From CAZCJU01 sp964498965 (GTDB lineage: Bacteria > Bacillota > Clostridia > Oscillospirales > CAG-272): DNA of 27,457 bases. The position numbers and the translations under genes are program-made. This document shows positions 1 to 8,376 of the stretch, in pieces. The notes under the pieces are model-generated. The model was not told the DNA's origin. It saw only the letters and a program-made list of their open reading frames with translations, and made no database searches. Location of the stretch: NCBI GenBank assembly GCA_964498965.1, contig CAZCJU010000017.1:1-27457 (forward strand). Reading direction: 5' to 3'. How positions within the stretch are numbered: the stretch's first letter is position 1; each line of letters begins with the position of its first letter.

Positions 1-406
1 TCGCAAATCATTGCGATATTGCGATGGTGTGAGGAATAATATTCCTTTCGATCTCGTTATACCATAATGCAACGGTTTATGTGTAAACTTGTTGTAAACA
101 ACAACGCAAATTCGAAAATCGTCGGTCTGCACAAAAACGCATCGGGGATTTTGTGCAATTCGACGAATGCGGGGGTATAAACTCGCACGCCCGATCGGGC
201 AGCAATGAAAATTCAATAAAAACTTGTCCGTCGTTACAAGTCGGAAAATGCAAGCTTTTTTGTTAAACTACTTGACAAATATCAATAATTGTGGTATAAA
301 TTATTCGTGCAGATTTACAGACAATTTTACAGAAAATACACTTTTCTGAAATATCCGGGGAGAACGGTGTAGTTGACTGCGAGGCACAGAAACGAGGTGA
401 TTGACA
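1..406. other. non-coding leader region with inverted repeats
   Basis: I see no supportable gene here. The stretch is AT-rich and holds several inverted repeats. TCGCAA/TTGCGA forms 1-16. AGGAAT/ATTCCT forms 32-46. A perfect 9-bp stem (TGCACAAAA with TTTTGTGCA) spans 128-157, with an outer CGTCG/CGACG pairing at 120-165. GCCCGATCGGGC at 189-200 is a palindrome. None has a T-tract, so I do not call them terminators. The last 130 bases hold the promoter and the roughly 100-nt 5' leader of the lipoprotein gene, including a CAGAAAA/TTTTCTG hairpin at 330-348. Confidence 0.6.
272..300 (+). promoter_or_regulatory. sigma-A promoter of the zinc-ribbon lipoprotein
   Basis: The -35 TTGACA (272-277) is perfect. 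A 17-bp spacer separates it from TATAAA (295-300), which is preceded by TGG and so forms an extended -10. Transcription would start near 307 and give a leader of about 100 nt. Confidence 0.85.
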
Positions 407-691
407 ATGAATAGCGTAAAACGTGTAATTTCTATTCTGCTTGCCGTTGTAATGTTAGTGGCAACACTTTCCGCTTGCAGCTCTTCCAAGCCCTGCGACA
501 AGTGCGAAAGCACTCCCGCCAAAGCATATACGAACAAATCTACCGGCAAAAAAGAGTATTATTGCTCCGATTGTTCGTCGAAATGTGATACTTGTCAGAA
601 GACGGCAACAAAGCACTATACATCCGGATTAGGAGTGATCGTCTTTGTATGTGATGATTGCTATAAAGAAATAGAGAACTTTAATTCTTAA
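407..691 (+). CDS. small lipoprotein with four CxxC motifs (zinc-ribbon-like)
   Basis: This is a 94-residue exported protein that I do not recognise as a named family. ATG at 407 is chosen because GAGGTGA (394-400) lies 6 nt upstream; a TTG two codons earlier would sit on top of that site. Residues 1-23 are a lysine/arginine then hydrophobic signal peptide ending in the lipobox L21-S-A-C24, so the mature protein should be lipid-anchored outside the membrane. The mature part carries four CxxC pairs (C30/C33, C53/C56, C60/C63, C82/C85). Each pair of pairs is spaced like a treble-clef or zinc-ribbon knuckle, so binding of two zinc ions is the inference; a redox role is the alternative. It has its own strong promoter and no close downstream gene. 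Confidence 0.85.
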   Translation: MNSVKRVISILLAVVMLVATLSACSSSKPCDKCESTPAKAYTNKSTGKKEYYCSDCSSKCDTCQKTATKHYTSGLGVIVFVCDDCYKEIENFNS

Positions 692-1072
692 TACACATCA
701 CAAGCAGAAAAAAACCGGCTTTTTGACAAGTTGAGTAAATCGGTAAAAGATATACGACCGTATTATTTGCTTTCTGTAGTATGTTAAAGACAGCGATCAA
801 AAGTTTTCTTGCGACAGCAACCTCGGGTATTATCCGTCTTTATGTTCTTTTGAATATCGAATGCTTTTCCCGAGTTTTCGAAATTTCAAAAAACAAAATA
901 CAAATTCCGACTTCGGCAGTAATTTGAATCGCCGCAAAAGCATTGCGGATCTTCGAAGCAAGAGTCATCACGGTTTCGTTCCATATGACCGCAAGTGCCG
1001 AATTTGTAAAGTGAGTTTTGACGTCAGTTATATTCAGCCAATTTATTAACTTCATGACAATTAAGCCGAAAG

Positions 1073-1108
1073 CGACCGACCGTAAAAAAGTCGGTCGTTT
1101 TTATTTTC
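1073..1108 (+). terminator. rho-independent terminator, plus strand
   Basis: A perfect 8-bp stem CGACCGAC/GTCGGTCG (1073-1080 and 1090-1097) is followed by TTTTTATTTT. It would end plus-strand transcription coming from the lipoprotein gene. Confidence 0.85.
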
Positions 1109-1146
1109 AAAGGAAAATGCTAAAGCTTTTGATTCTTTTTCACCTC

Positions 1147-1178
1147 AAAAAATATATCCCCGCCTAAAGGAGGCGGGG
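1147..1178 (-). terminator. rho-independent terminator of pcrA
   Basis: A perfect 8-bp stem CCCCGCCT/AGGCGGGG (1158-1165, 1171-1178) has a 5-nt loop. On the minus strand it is followed by a U-rich tract (the A-run at 1147-1152). It lies 60 bases past the pcrA stop codon. Confidence 0.85.
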
Positions 1179-1237
1179 ACATTTTGTCCGAGTTATGGTT
1201 GCAATTCGATTTGTGTATTTTCTTATCGAGGCGGGTC

Positions 1238-3640
1238 TTACGCACGGCGAAGCTTCGCATACGTTGCCATAAGCTTTTTCGTTCCCACCCTATCAAAGAC
1301 TATTTCGTATAATATATCCGCACCCATTTCCGTCACGGTAAGCACATTTCCCTCTCCGAATGTCATATGGCGAACTCTGTCGCCCGGGGCAAATCTTTCG
1401 AAGCCCGTGGTTTTACCGACGCTTCCTATTTCAGATGACGGTCTTGTCACTTCCGCCGACAGCGGGTGCTTACGCTTCGTCGTAGGTCGAATTTCCTGTT
1501 TAGGTTGAGCCGTCGGTGCTTTTTTTATCGGTTCCGCATCGATAAACTCCTCGGAGATTTCTCCCAAAAACATCGACGGGGGATTACGCTGTGTTTTTCC
1601 GAAGAACATTCTCTCGTCCGTATGGAGCATATACAGGTGTTCCTTCGCACGTGTCATCGCGACGTAGGCGAGGCGACGTTCTTCCTCAAGCTCATCGGGG
1701 TTATTCACCGACATGATACCGGGGAATATTCCCTCCTCCATTCCGGGCAGAAAAACTATCGGGAATTCAAGCCCCTTTGCACTGTGTATCGTCATCAAAA
1801 CGACCGCATCGGCACTTTTGTCGTAATTATCTATATCGGCAACGAGGGACACCGACTGCAAGAAGCCGTCAAGCGTCGGTTCGTCATTGCTTTCCTCGTA
1901 CTGAACCATATTTGTTACAAGCTCTTCGATATTCGCAAGTCTGTCTATATCTTCGGGCTGCGTGGAGGAAAGGAGCATTTCGCGGTATCCCGTTTCGTCG
2001 AGCAGTCGTGTGCAAAGTTCCTTCATGCCCTTAGTTTCGGCACATTCCTTAAGCGAAAGTATCATAGCGGCGAATTTTTCGAGCTTCGGTGCGTTTTTGG
2101 CAAGTGCGGTAAACGATGACGCATTCGCCATTACCGTAAACAGCGATGTTCCCGTTTCGGCGGCTATATCTTCCACCGCCGTCATAGTCGAATCTCCTAT
2201 TTTTCTTTTCGGCTCATTGACTATACGTTTAAGTCTTAAGTTATCCGACGGGTTATTTATGACCGTAAGGTACGCCAAGATGTCTTTGATCTCGCGTCTT
2301 TCGTAGAAGCGTGTACCGCCAAGCACTCTGTACGGGATCCCCGAGCGTGCGAACTGATTTTCGAGCGAGTTTGACTGAGCGTTCATTCGATAAAGCACGG
2401 CACACTCGGAAAATTTGCGTCCCTCATTATTTACGAAATCACGCACGGTATTTATTATAAAGCGGGCTTCGTCGTTCTGATTATTCAGCTTTCTTATATG
2501 TACTCCGGCTCCGCCCTTTTTTTCCGTCCAAAGCTCCTTGCCTCGTCTGCCGAAATTATGTCTTATGACCGAATTCGCCGCACCGAGTATATTCGAAGTC
2601 GAGCGATAATTTTCCTCTAATTTTATTATTTCGCAATTCTTAAAGACCGTATCGAATTGCAATATATTTTTTATGGTCGCTCCTCTGAATTTATATATGC
2701 TCTGATCGTCGTCGCCGACCACCATTAAATTATGTTTTCCGGAGGAGAGTAGCTTTGTCAATTCAAACTGTGCGGGATTCGTATCCTGATACTCGTCCAC
2801 GTTCACGTAGCTGAACTTTCTTCTGTAGTTTTCCAGCACCTCGGGGTGTGTTCTGAGCAGATACACCGTTTTGAAGATAAGGTCGTCGAAATCGAGTGCG
2901 TTGTTTTCTCCCAGCCTATGCTGATACAGCTCGTATATCGTCGCAATACTGCTTTCTCGAAAATCTCCGTTATTCGTCGCTTCGTTAAATTCCTCCGGTG
3001 TCGTAAGTTCGTCCTTGATTCTGCTTATTCTTGCGGCAACGCTTTTCGCCGGAAGCATTTTTTCGTCGATATTCAGTTCACGCATACACTGCACGATAAG
3101 ACGCTTACTGTCATCCCCGTCATAGATCGTGAAGCCCGAATTGAATCTGTCGCCGAGCAGGTGGACGTTTGAACGCAATATACGCACGCACACGGAATGG
3201 AACGTTCCCACCCACATTTGATCTGCGACCCCTTCGCCGACAAGTGCGGCAAGTCTTTGCTTCATTTCGTTTGCCGCTTTATTGGTAAATGTTATCGCAA
3301 GCACGCCCCACGGCGGGCATGGGCGGTATGCACAGCATTTCAGCGCTTCACGCAGTTGCTCTTTGTCGAGCGTTTCGTATTTTTTCAGTGTTTCGAATTG
3401 TTCTTCGGTAAGCGTACTCGGAACCGCATCATGATAATAGGCATCCCCGTAGGTGATAATATGAGCTATTCTGTTTACCAAAACGGTGGTTTTTCCCGTT
3501 CCGGCACCCGCAAGTATCAGCAATTCGCCGTTCACCCGATAGACCGACTTTCTCTGCATTTCGTTCAGAGAAGCGTACAGGGTGTCAAAAGCCGCCCTTT
3601 TCAGTTTCAAAAATTCTTCTCTGTCTGTATTATAACTCAT
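1238..3640 (-). CDS. pcrA: ATP-dependent DNA helicase PcrA/UvrD-like
   Basis: This is a superfamily 1A 3'-5' helicase of 800 residues, acting in repair and replication-transcription conflicts. The start at 3640 has GGAGG five bases upstream; two earlier in-frame ATG codons have no such site. All SF1 motifs are visible: GAGTGKT (45-51), TFTNKAA (Ia), DEYQDTN (II, D282-E283), GDDDQSIY (III), ENYRST (IV), TIHSAKGLEF (V) and LAYVAMTRA (VI). The C-terminal 45 residues look like the Tudor-type RNA-polymerase-binding domain of PcrA. There is no RecB-like nuclease domain, so this is not AddA. An extra segment of about 48 residues, with CC and a later C, sits between motifs I and Ia, which accounts for the length above the usual 720-750. 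It has its own promoter 50 bases upstream of the ATG and is preceded by addB. Confidence 0.93.
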   Translation of the reverse strand: MSYNTDREEFLKLKRAAFDTLYASLNEMQRKSVYRVNGELLILAGAGTGKTTVLVNRIAHIITYGDAYYHDAVPSTLTEEQFETLKKYETLDKEQLREALKCCAYRPCPPWGVLAITFTNKAANEMKQRLAALVGEGVADQMWVGTFHSVCVRILRSNVHLLGDRFNSGFTIYDGDDSKRLIVQCMRELNIDEKMLPAKSVAARISRIKDELTTPEEFNEATNNGDFRESSIATIYELYQHRLGENNALDFDDLIFKTVYLLRTHPEVLENYRRKFSYVNVDEYQDTNPAQFELTKLLSSGKHNLMVVGDDDQSIYKFRGATIKNILQFDTVFKNCEIIKLEENYRSTSNILGAANSVIRHNFGRRGKELWTEKKGGAGVHIRKLNNQNDEARFIINTVRDFVNNEGRKFSECAVLYRMNAQSNSLENQFARSGIPYRVLGGTRFYERREIKDILAYLTVINNPSDNLRLKRIVNEPKRKIGDSTMTAVEDIAAETGTSLFTVMANASSFTALAKNAPKLEKFAAMILSLKECAETKGMKELCTRLLDETGYREMLLSSTQPEDIDRLANIEELVTNMVQYEESNDEPTLDGFLQSVSLVADIDNYDKSADAVVLMTIHSAKGLEFPIVFLPGMEEGIFPGIMSVNNPDELEEERRLAYVAMTRAKEHLYMLHTDERMFFGKTQRNPPSMFLGEISEEFIDAEPIKKAPTAQPKQEIRPTTKRKHPLSAEVTRPSSEIGSVGKTTGFERFAPGDRVRHMTFGEGNVLTVTEMGADILYEIVFDRVGTKKLMATYAKLRRA

Positions 3641-3695
3641 TTTTCCCTCCGAAGGATTATTTTTCGACATACATAACACGGGTCATTACCTATAT

Positions 3696-3724
3696 ATTTT
3701 ATCACATTTTTAACAAAATTTCAA
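3696..3724 (-). promoter_or_regulatory. pcrA promoter
   Basis: On the minus strand TTGAAA (3724-3719) and TAAAAT (3701-3696) are separated by 17 bp, with TGA immediately before the -10 giving an extended -10 element. It lies in the 158-bp gap between addB and pcrA, so pcrA need not depend on readthrough. Confidence 0.75.
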
Positions 3725-3798
3725 GTCTTAAATTTGAATTATTTTGATATGTTGCCGTTTATACGTTATCGGACACCGTTACGAATATTTATGCGATA

Positions 3799-6700
3799 TC
3801 AGCTTTTTCTGCAGAAAAACTTATACGGGCAATATTCGCACGCCGACCTTGTTCCCCGGATTTTAGGCTCCGCATCGGCGTTGCCTTTTTTCATTTCCTC
3901 CGCAAGCGACCGCACTGTGTTTTTCAATTGCTCGAAGGTGCTTGCGAATTGATCGGTGTCAAGCGATGTTATCCGCTTTTCGTTGCTTCTGCCCGGCAGC
4001 TTCAGGTACTTTTCGTTTCCGTGAGCAAGGGCATATATTATATCTGGATCATTCAGCACCACGCCTCGCTTTATTATAGTATCCTCCGCATTTACCTCGG
4101 TTTGCTCCAAGCTTTTATCGGTTTCCTTTTCGGTTACCCGTCCGCTCATATAAAATGCGGCGGCAGGCTTATATTCGTCCCCCTGTCCGCACACGGATAT
4201 CATATATAAAAACAGCTGTATACCCTCGCATTTTTCCAGGTCCTCGTACTTAAACGTGTTTTCGCCGGTTTTATAATCCGTGAGTTTTATGTATTTACTT
4301 CCGTCCTTTTCGTAAACGTCTATCCTGTCCGCAATTCCCGACAATATCGCTTCGCCGCCATTCGACAGCTTTATCCGGACCGGCTCGATGCCGCCCTGTC
4401 CCATTTTCGCTTCCGCCGCAACGGGCTTGAAGTCGCTGCTTTTCAACTCGCCGACAACATATTTCATTGTCGGCAGCAGATTTTTTTTCAGGCGTTTCAC
4501 AAGCGAGCTTGTTCTTCCGTTCATGATGCCGCCACTCATCAAAAGCGTTTTTACGTATTCATTCGTATATTTATCGCACAATGCTTTCATATCGTCATCG
4601 CCAAGCTCGTCGGGCAGGATTCCGTCCATCTCGTCCTCTATGATCCTTTGCAAAACGAAATGTATAAGCGTACCTATATCGTTCGCTTTTATCTCGCCCG
4701 TAGCCTCATCTTTAAGTCTTAAGCCGTACTTGCAATAAAATGCGAATCGGCAGTCGTTAAAGGCTTTTATTTTCGTTTGCGACAGCGTTATACGGTTTTT
4801 ATACATTTTTTTCAGGCTTTCGTCATTCAACGTCTGCTTTTCGTTTGAGATCGGCTGTGACAACGAAGCTATCACGTCTTTATATTTTTCCGACTCGGAA
4901 AACAGCTCCAGCAACGCTCTTCCCTCGGGCGAGTTTTTGCTTTTGGCGTAAAGCTCAAGCCCTTTTTCCTCGCAATACACCGTATCCGCCGGTTCGGGGA
5001 CGTTCTTTTTGATTTTATCGAGTGCGGGAAACGACGATATTATGTGATCAAGGAAAGGCGACGGGCGGCATTTTTCGCCTATTGTGGTCGATGTGAAGTA
5101 CGAATATGCCGCAAAATCGGTCGGACACGATGATGCACGATAAAAATCGTACAGTTGCTTTTGCTGTTTTTCCCATTCCGACAGTTCAAGCTCGACTCCG
5201 TATCTGCAAAGTGCTTCCGTATCCTTTTCGGAAAGAAGTCCCCCTCTCGACGAAGCGGACGGCAATTTACCCTCGTTCACACCCATTATATAGACACCCT
5301 TCGGGTGCTTGCCGACGAGGCTGTCATAGCCTCCGACGCTTACCGCATCGGCAGAAGTCGGTATCGTACCGACATCGGATCTCGACAGCACGAGGGTGAG
5401 CAATTCCGAATATTCCTTTGCACCCAATTTCAAATCACCGCAAAGCATATCCAAGGTATCGAGTGCGGAAAACAAGGCACGCCACAGCTGTCCCAGCTCC
5501 ATTTCCTCGGCTTTGTTTCCGAGCCGTCTTGCGTCGTTTGCGGCTCTTTTCAGACACTCTCCCGCATCGACCGCATTTAAAAATCCGTACAACGCCTCTT
5601 TGTAAGCCGCACACGTTTTTTCGCCGTCGTTTATTCCCATCATCAGATCATACAGCGGGGTTATTATATATTCTCTTACGGAATTCAATTCTTCAAGAAG
5701 CGTTTCCTCGTCGCCGATGCTTTTTTTATATCCGTGCGGATTCATTTTCCAATCGCCGTTATAGAAATACTTTCCCGATATCCGCCACGTATTTACGTAA
5801 TTTTCAAAGCGGAACATACTCTCCTCGTTCAAAGGCAATATGCCCGTTTTCAAATAAGCTATAACGCTTTGCGAATAGAAATTGTCCGCACATATTTCGA
5901 GTGAGTAAAGCACGAATTTTATAAACGGTTTACGCATTATCTCGCTTCTTTGCGACATATAATACGAGATTTTATGTTTTTCCAGACACGAGCGAAGCGG
6001 ACCGGAATAAAGTTCGGAGTCCGAAAAAATTATCAGATAGTCCCGATATCTTCCGCCCTTGCGTACTCTTTTCGCAATATCACAGCACACTCTTTCGCAT
6101 TCTTCATACATTGTGCCGCATTCCGACAGCGTAACGTTTTTCGGAGTTTCCTCGTAGACACGCTCGTCGTAAAAGCACCGTTCGAGCAACCTAAGTTCTT
6201 CGTTTTTGTATCTTTTAGCCTCCGTCACATCTTCTGTGCGAAGTTCCTTTCCTTTTTCTGCGGCTATGCTTTTGAGGGCTTTAAATGTTTTATACGCCGG
6301 TGCGAAGACTCCGTCCTCGCACTCTTTGCTCGGGTACGGTGTAATAAGCAAGGATACGCACAAAGACTTTGCCTGTATGCAAATATACTTGATGATTTCA
6401 AGCTGAACCGCGGTAAAGCCGCCGAACGAATCGATATAGACGTGTTTATTTTCGAAATAGCGATGCGTCGGAAGCATGGAAAGCATTCTCGATATATCGT
6501 CGTCCGGATCGTCATAGCCCTGCTTGAGCAATACCTCATAAGATGCGTATATCGTCATTATATCGAGCAATCTGTTCTTTGTTTTCTCACCGACCTCCGT
6601 ATCATCGTTCATTTCGTCTATCACGTCCTCGAGCATCGACGGTTTTACTCCCGCATTTTTCAGGCGGCTTATCGTTTCCGCAAGGCACTCGATTGCGTTC

Positions 6701-7038
6701 AGATCCGTTGTTTTTATGCCTTTATACTCTTTAAGCGACGATGCCACGTTGCACAAAGCGATGAAAACGAGCAATCTCGTGCTTGTTTTGTCGATATAAT
6801 TATAGCAAAGTGAGCCGTAATGGCGAAAGAAGTCATTGCACATTCTCGAGAAGCCGTACACGTCCAGCTCATCGCACGGAATACCGTCGAGCATCGAGAT
6901 CAAGGTCGTTTCCGCTTCAAGCACCTCTCTGTCGGGAACTATCAAAAGCACCTTTTCGCCGTTTTTCAGGTCTTCCTTTATTCTGTTATAGATACGGTAT
7001 GTCTTTCCGACACCCGACGTACCCATCACTATATCCAT
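3799..7038 (-). CDS. addB: AddB subunit of helicase-nuclease AddAB
   Basis: This is the 1079-residue AddB/RexB family subunit, which acts with AddA to resect double-strand breaks up to Chi. The start at 7038 has GGAG seven bases upstream; the ATG 15 bases earlier has no such site. The N-terminus shows a Walker A loop G6-TSGVG-K12-T13. The C-terminus is a RecB-family nuclease with DYK at 921-923 and a GTLIHF helix. Cys763 plus C1067, C1070 and C1076 (C-x2-C-x5-C) match the four iron-sulfur ligands that brace the AddB nuclease domain, with the same spacing as in Bacillus. It follows queG after about 51 bases and precedes pcrA. The usual neighbour addA is not in the window. Confidence 0.93.
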   Translation of the reverse strand: MDIVMGTSGVGKTYRIYNRIKEDLKNGEKVLLIVPDREVLEAETTLISMLDGIPCDELDVYGFSRMCNDFFRHYGSLCYNYIDKTSTRLLVFIALCNVASSLKEYKGIKTTDLNAIECLAETISRLKNAGVKPSMLEDVIDEMNDDTEVGEKTKNRLLDIMTIYASYEVLLKQGYDDPDDDISRMLSMLPTHRYFENKHVYIDSFGGFTAVQLEIIKYICIQAKSLCVSLLITPYPSKECEDGVFAPAYKTFKALKSIAAEKGKELRTEDVTEAKRYKNEELRLLERCFYDERVYEETPKNVTLSECGTMYEECERVCCDIAKRVRKGGRYRDYLIIFSDSELYSGPLRSCLEKHKISYYMSQRSEIMRKPFIKFVLYSLEICADNFYSQSVIAYLKTGILPLNEESMFRFENYVNTWRISGKYFYNGDWKMNPHGYKKSIGDEETLLEELNSVREYIITPLYDLMMGINDGEKTCAAYKEALYGFLNAVDAGECLKRAANDARRLGNKAEEMELGQLWRALFSALDTLDMLCGDLKLGAKEYSELLTLVLSRSDVGTIPTSADAVSVGGYDSLVGKHPKGVYIMGVNEGKLPSASSRGGLLSEKDTEALCRYGVELELSEWEKQQKQLYDFYRASSCPTDFAAYSYFTSTTIGEKCRPSPFLDHIISSFPALDKIKKNVPEPADTVYCEEKGLELYAKSKNSPEGRALLELFSESEKYKDVIASLSQPISNEKQTLNDESLKKMYKNRITLSQTKIKAFNDCRFAFYCKYGLRLKDEATGEIKANDIGTLIHFVLQRIIEDEMDGILPDELGDDDMKALCDKYTNEYVKTLLMSGGIMNGRTSSLVKRLKKNLLPTMKYVVGELKSSDFKPVAAEAKMGQGGIEPVRIKLSNGGEAILSGIADRIDVYEKDGSKYIKLTDYKTGENTFKYEDLEKCEGIQLFLYMISVCGQGDEYKPAAAFYMSGRVTEKETDKSLEQTEVNAEDTIIKRGVVLNDPDIIYALAHGNEKYLKLPGRSNEKRITSLDTDQFASTFEQLKNTVRSLAEEMKKGNADAEPKIRGTRSACEYCPYKFFCRKS

Positions 7039-7089
7039 TTTATCTCTCCGCATAATTCGATCTTACCGTTTCCGCTACGGCAAGCGGCT

Positions 7090-7911
7090 TTATTTTTCTT
7101 CCAAAATTTTCAGATTTCTTTTCGTCGTTTCACGCTTACGCCATGCGTAAGCACGACGTGACAGCTCGTCATCACTCATTTCCGCAAGTCGTTGCACGCT
7201 CAACCGTTCTATTCTGTTTTCGTAAAAGAACCGTATCGGCGTAACGTCGCCCTCTTTTATCATACGCTTTGTATGCGGGCATGACAGCTGGCACAGATCG
7301 CACCCCCAAGCACTGCCGTATTCCGCAATATATTTCTTTTCGTCCTCATTCAACACGCCTTTTTCCTGAGTTACCGAGGACAGACATTTGCGTCCGTTTT
7401 TTGCGGGGCATTTTCTTTTACATTCTCCGCATTTTTCGCATTCACGCAATTCGAACGATCGTTTCTCGGACACATCGGGAAGCTCGGCATCGGTGAATAT
7501 TTCGCCCAAAAAAACAAACGAGGAATACTTTTCGGTAATAAGCAACGAATTTTCGCCCGAAACGCCGAGCGATGCCGTCGCCGCCGCATGGACCTCATCT
7601 ATCGGAGAAGAATCGGCAAATCCCTTAAAGCGTTTTCCGCAAAACACGCTCTCAAGCTTAGGAATGACACGCATAAAAAGTTCTTTGAAGTAAATATGGT
7701 AGTCCTCCGACCTTGCATACATCGATATATTTCCCTCGCACACGCCCGTGAAGTACGGCACGGCGAACACGATAACGCTTTTCGGCATAAAGCCTATCCG
7801 TTGCTCCGCACGCAAATTCACTACCCTGCACAGCTCATACGGGCAGGCGGAAACATATTCGATATTTTCGTGATCGAATATTTTTACTATTTCGTCGTTC
7901 AATCCGTTCAT
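7090..7911 (-). CDS. queG: compact epoxyqueuosine reductase (QueG family)
   Basis: QueG is a cobalamin- and 4Fe-4S-dependent reductase for the last step of queuosine synthesis in tRNA. The 273-residue protein has the family's central block: D100-SSP, the GENSLLI segment (119-125) and FVFLGEIFTD (132-141). Two ferredoxin-like clusters follow: C158-x2-C161-x2-C164-x3-C168-P and C176 with C204-x2-C207-x3-C211-P, with the typical CDLCQLSCP text. It is roughly 80-100 residues shorter than standard QueG, with a reduced N-terminus and no C-terminal HEAT repeats. An authentic QueG is likely; a related cobalamin reductase of other substrate is possible. GGAG lies 10 nt before the ATG. It is the first gene of the minus-strand group leading into addB. 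Confidence 0.8.
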   Translation of the reverse strand: MNGLNDEIVKIFDHENIEYVSACPYELCRVVNLRAEQRIGFMPKSVIVFAVPYFTGVCEGNISMYARSEDYHIYFKELFMRVIPKLESVFCGKRFKGFADSSPIDEVHAAATASLGVSGENSLLITEKYSSFVFLGEIFTDAELPDVSEKRSFELRECEKCGECKRKCPAKNGRKCLSSVTQEKGVLNEDEKKYIAEYGSAWGCDLCQLSCPHTKRMIKEGDVTPIRFFYENRIERLSVQRLAEMSDDELSRRAYAWRKRETTKRNLKILEEK

Positions 7912-7968
7912 TTTCGGTATTCTCCGTTGTCGTATTTCGCCGTTTTTTCATATGTAGGCATTTATGCG

Positions 7969-8007
7969 AAAAAGTGCCTGCAAAATATGTACTCGCAGAC
8001 ACTTTTT
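7969..8007 (-). terminator. bidirectional hairpin terminator after the HIT gene
   Basis: AAAAAGTG (7969-7976) pairs with CACTTTTT (8000-8007), extended inward by CTGC/GCAG after one mismatch. The minus-strand U-tract follows directly. It begins 6 bases past the HIT-gene stop and separates that operon from queG. Confidence 0.85.
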
Positions 8008-8013
8008 ATCACA

Positions 8014-8376
8014 TCAGCCCATATTCTCGGGCAGTTGTCTGCCGCCCATGATATGGAAATGCAGGTGCAATACGCTTTGGCAGGCATCGGCACCGCAGTT
8101 ATTGATAATGCGATAACCGCCGTCAAGACCGGCGTTTTTCGCTATTTCGGGTATCGCCTCGAATATCTTGGCAACGAAAATGCTGTTATTGCCGTCTATC
8201 TCGTTTGCACAGCCGATATGAGTTTTCGGAACAACGAGTATATGCACGGGCGTTTGAGGGCTTATATCGTTAAAGGCGTAGCAATATTCGTCCTCATACA
8301 CCTTGGAGGACGGAATATCGCCGTTTATTATTTTACAAAACAGGCAATCCGTCATCATCTTCGTTTTCATCTTCAT
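8014..8376 (-). CDS. HIT-family nucleotide hydrolase (HinT-like)
   Basis: This 120-residue histidine-triad protein is likely a purine-nucleoside phosphoramidase or related dinucleotide hydrolase. The triad HLHFH is at 104-108 (H104, H106, H108), followed by the usual MGGRQL tail. The N-terminal C11-x2-C14 with FCKI is typical of HinT-like members, in which it contributes to a zinc site. Its ATG overlaps the mscL TGA as ATGA, indicating translational coupling; a second ATG two codons in has slightly better spacing from AAGGA. It is the last gene of the alaS-mscL-HIT transcript. Confidence 0.92.
   Translation of the reverse strand: MKMKTKMMTDCLFCKIINGDIPSSKVYEDEYCYAFNDISPQTPVHILVVPKTHIGCANEIDGNNSIFVAKIFEAIPEIAKNAGLDGGYRIINNCGADACQSVLHLHFHIMGGRQLPENMG

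Larger units (their letters stand above)
692..1237. other. gene-poor intergenic region
   Basis: No gene can be supported. Two short overlapping open frames (861-1049 plus, 840-1055 minus) and a 48-codon frame from 781 lack ribosome binding sites and recognisable motifs. The right part holds two back-to-back terminators (1073-1108 plus, 1147-1178 minus). The plus terminator lies about 380 bases after the lipoprotein gene, so the lipoprotein transcript may have a long tail, or a decayed gene once lay between. Confidence 0.5.

Noticed and set aside
840..1055. Overlapping short open frames on both strands (840-1055 minus, 861-1049 plus)
   Set aside because: Neither has a ribosome binding site, a recognisable motif or a promoter, and they overlap each other.
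1238..3640. AddA instead of PcrA
   Set aside because: At 800 residues it lacks the C-terminal RecB-like nuclease and iron-sulfur features of AddA, and it ends in a PcrA-type Tudor domain.
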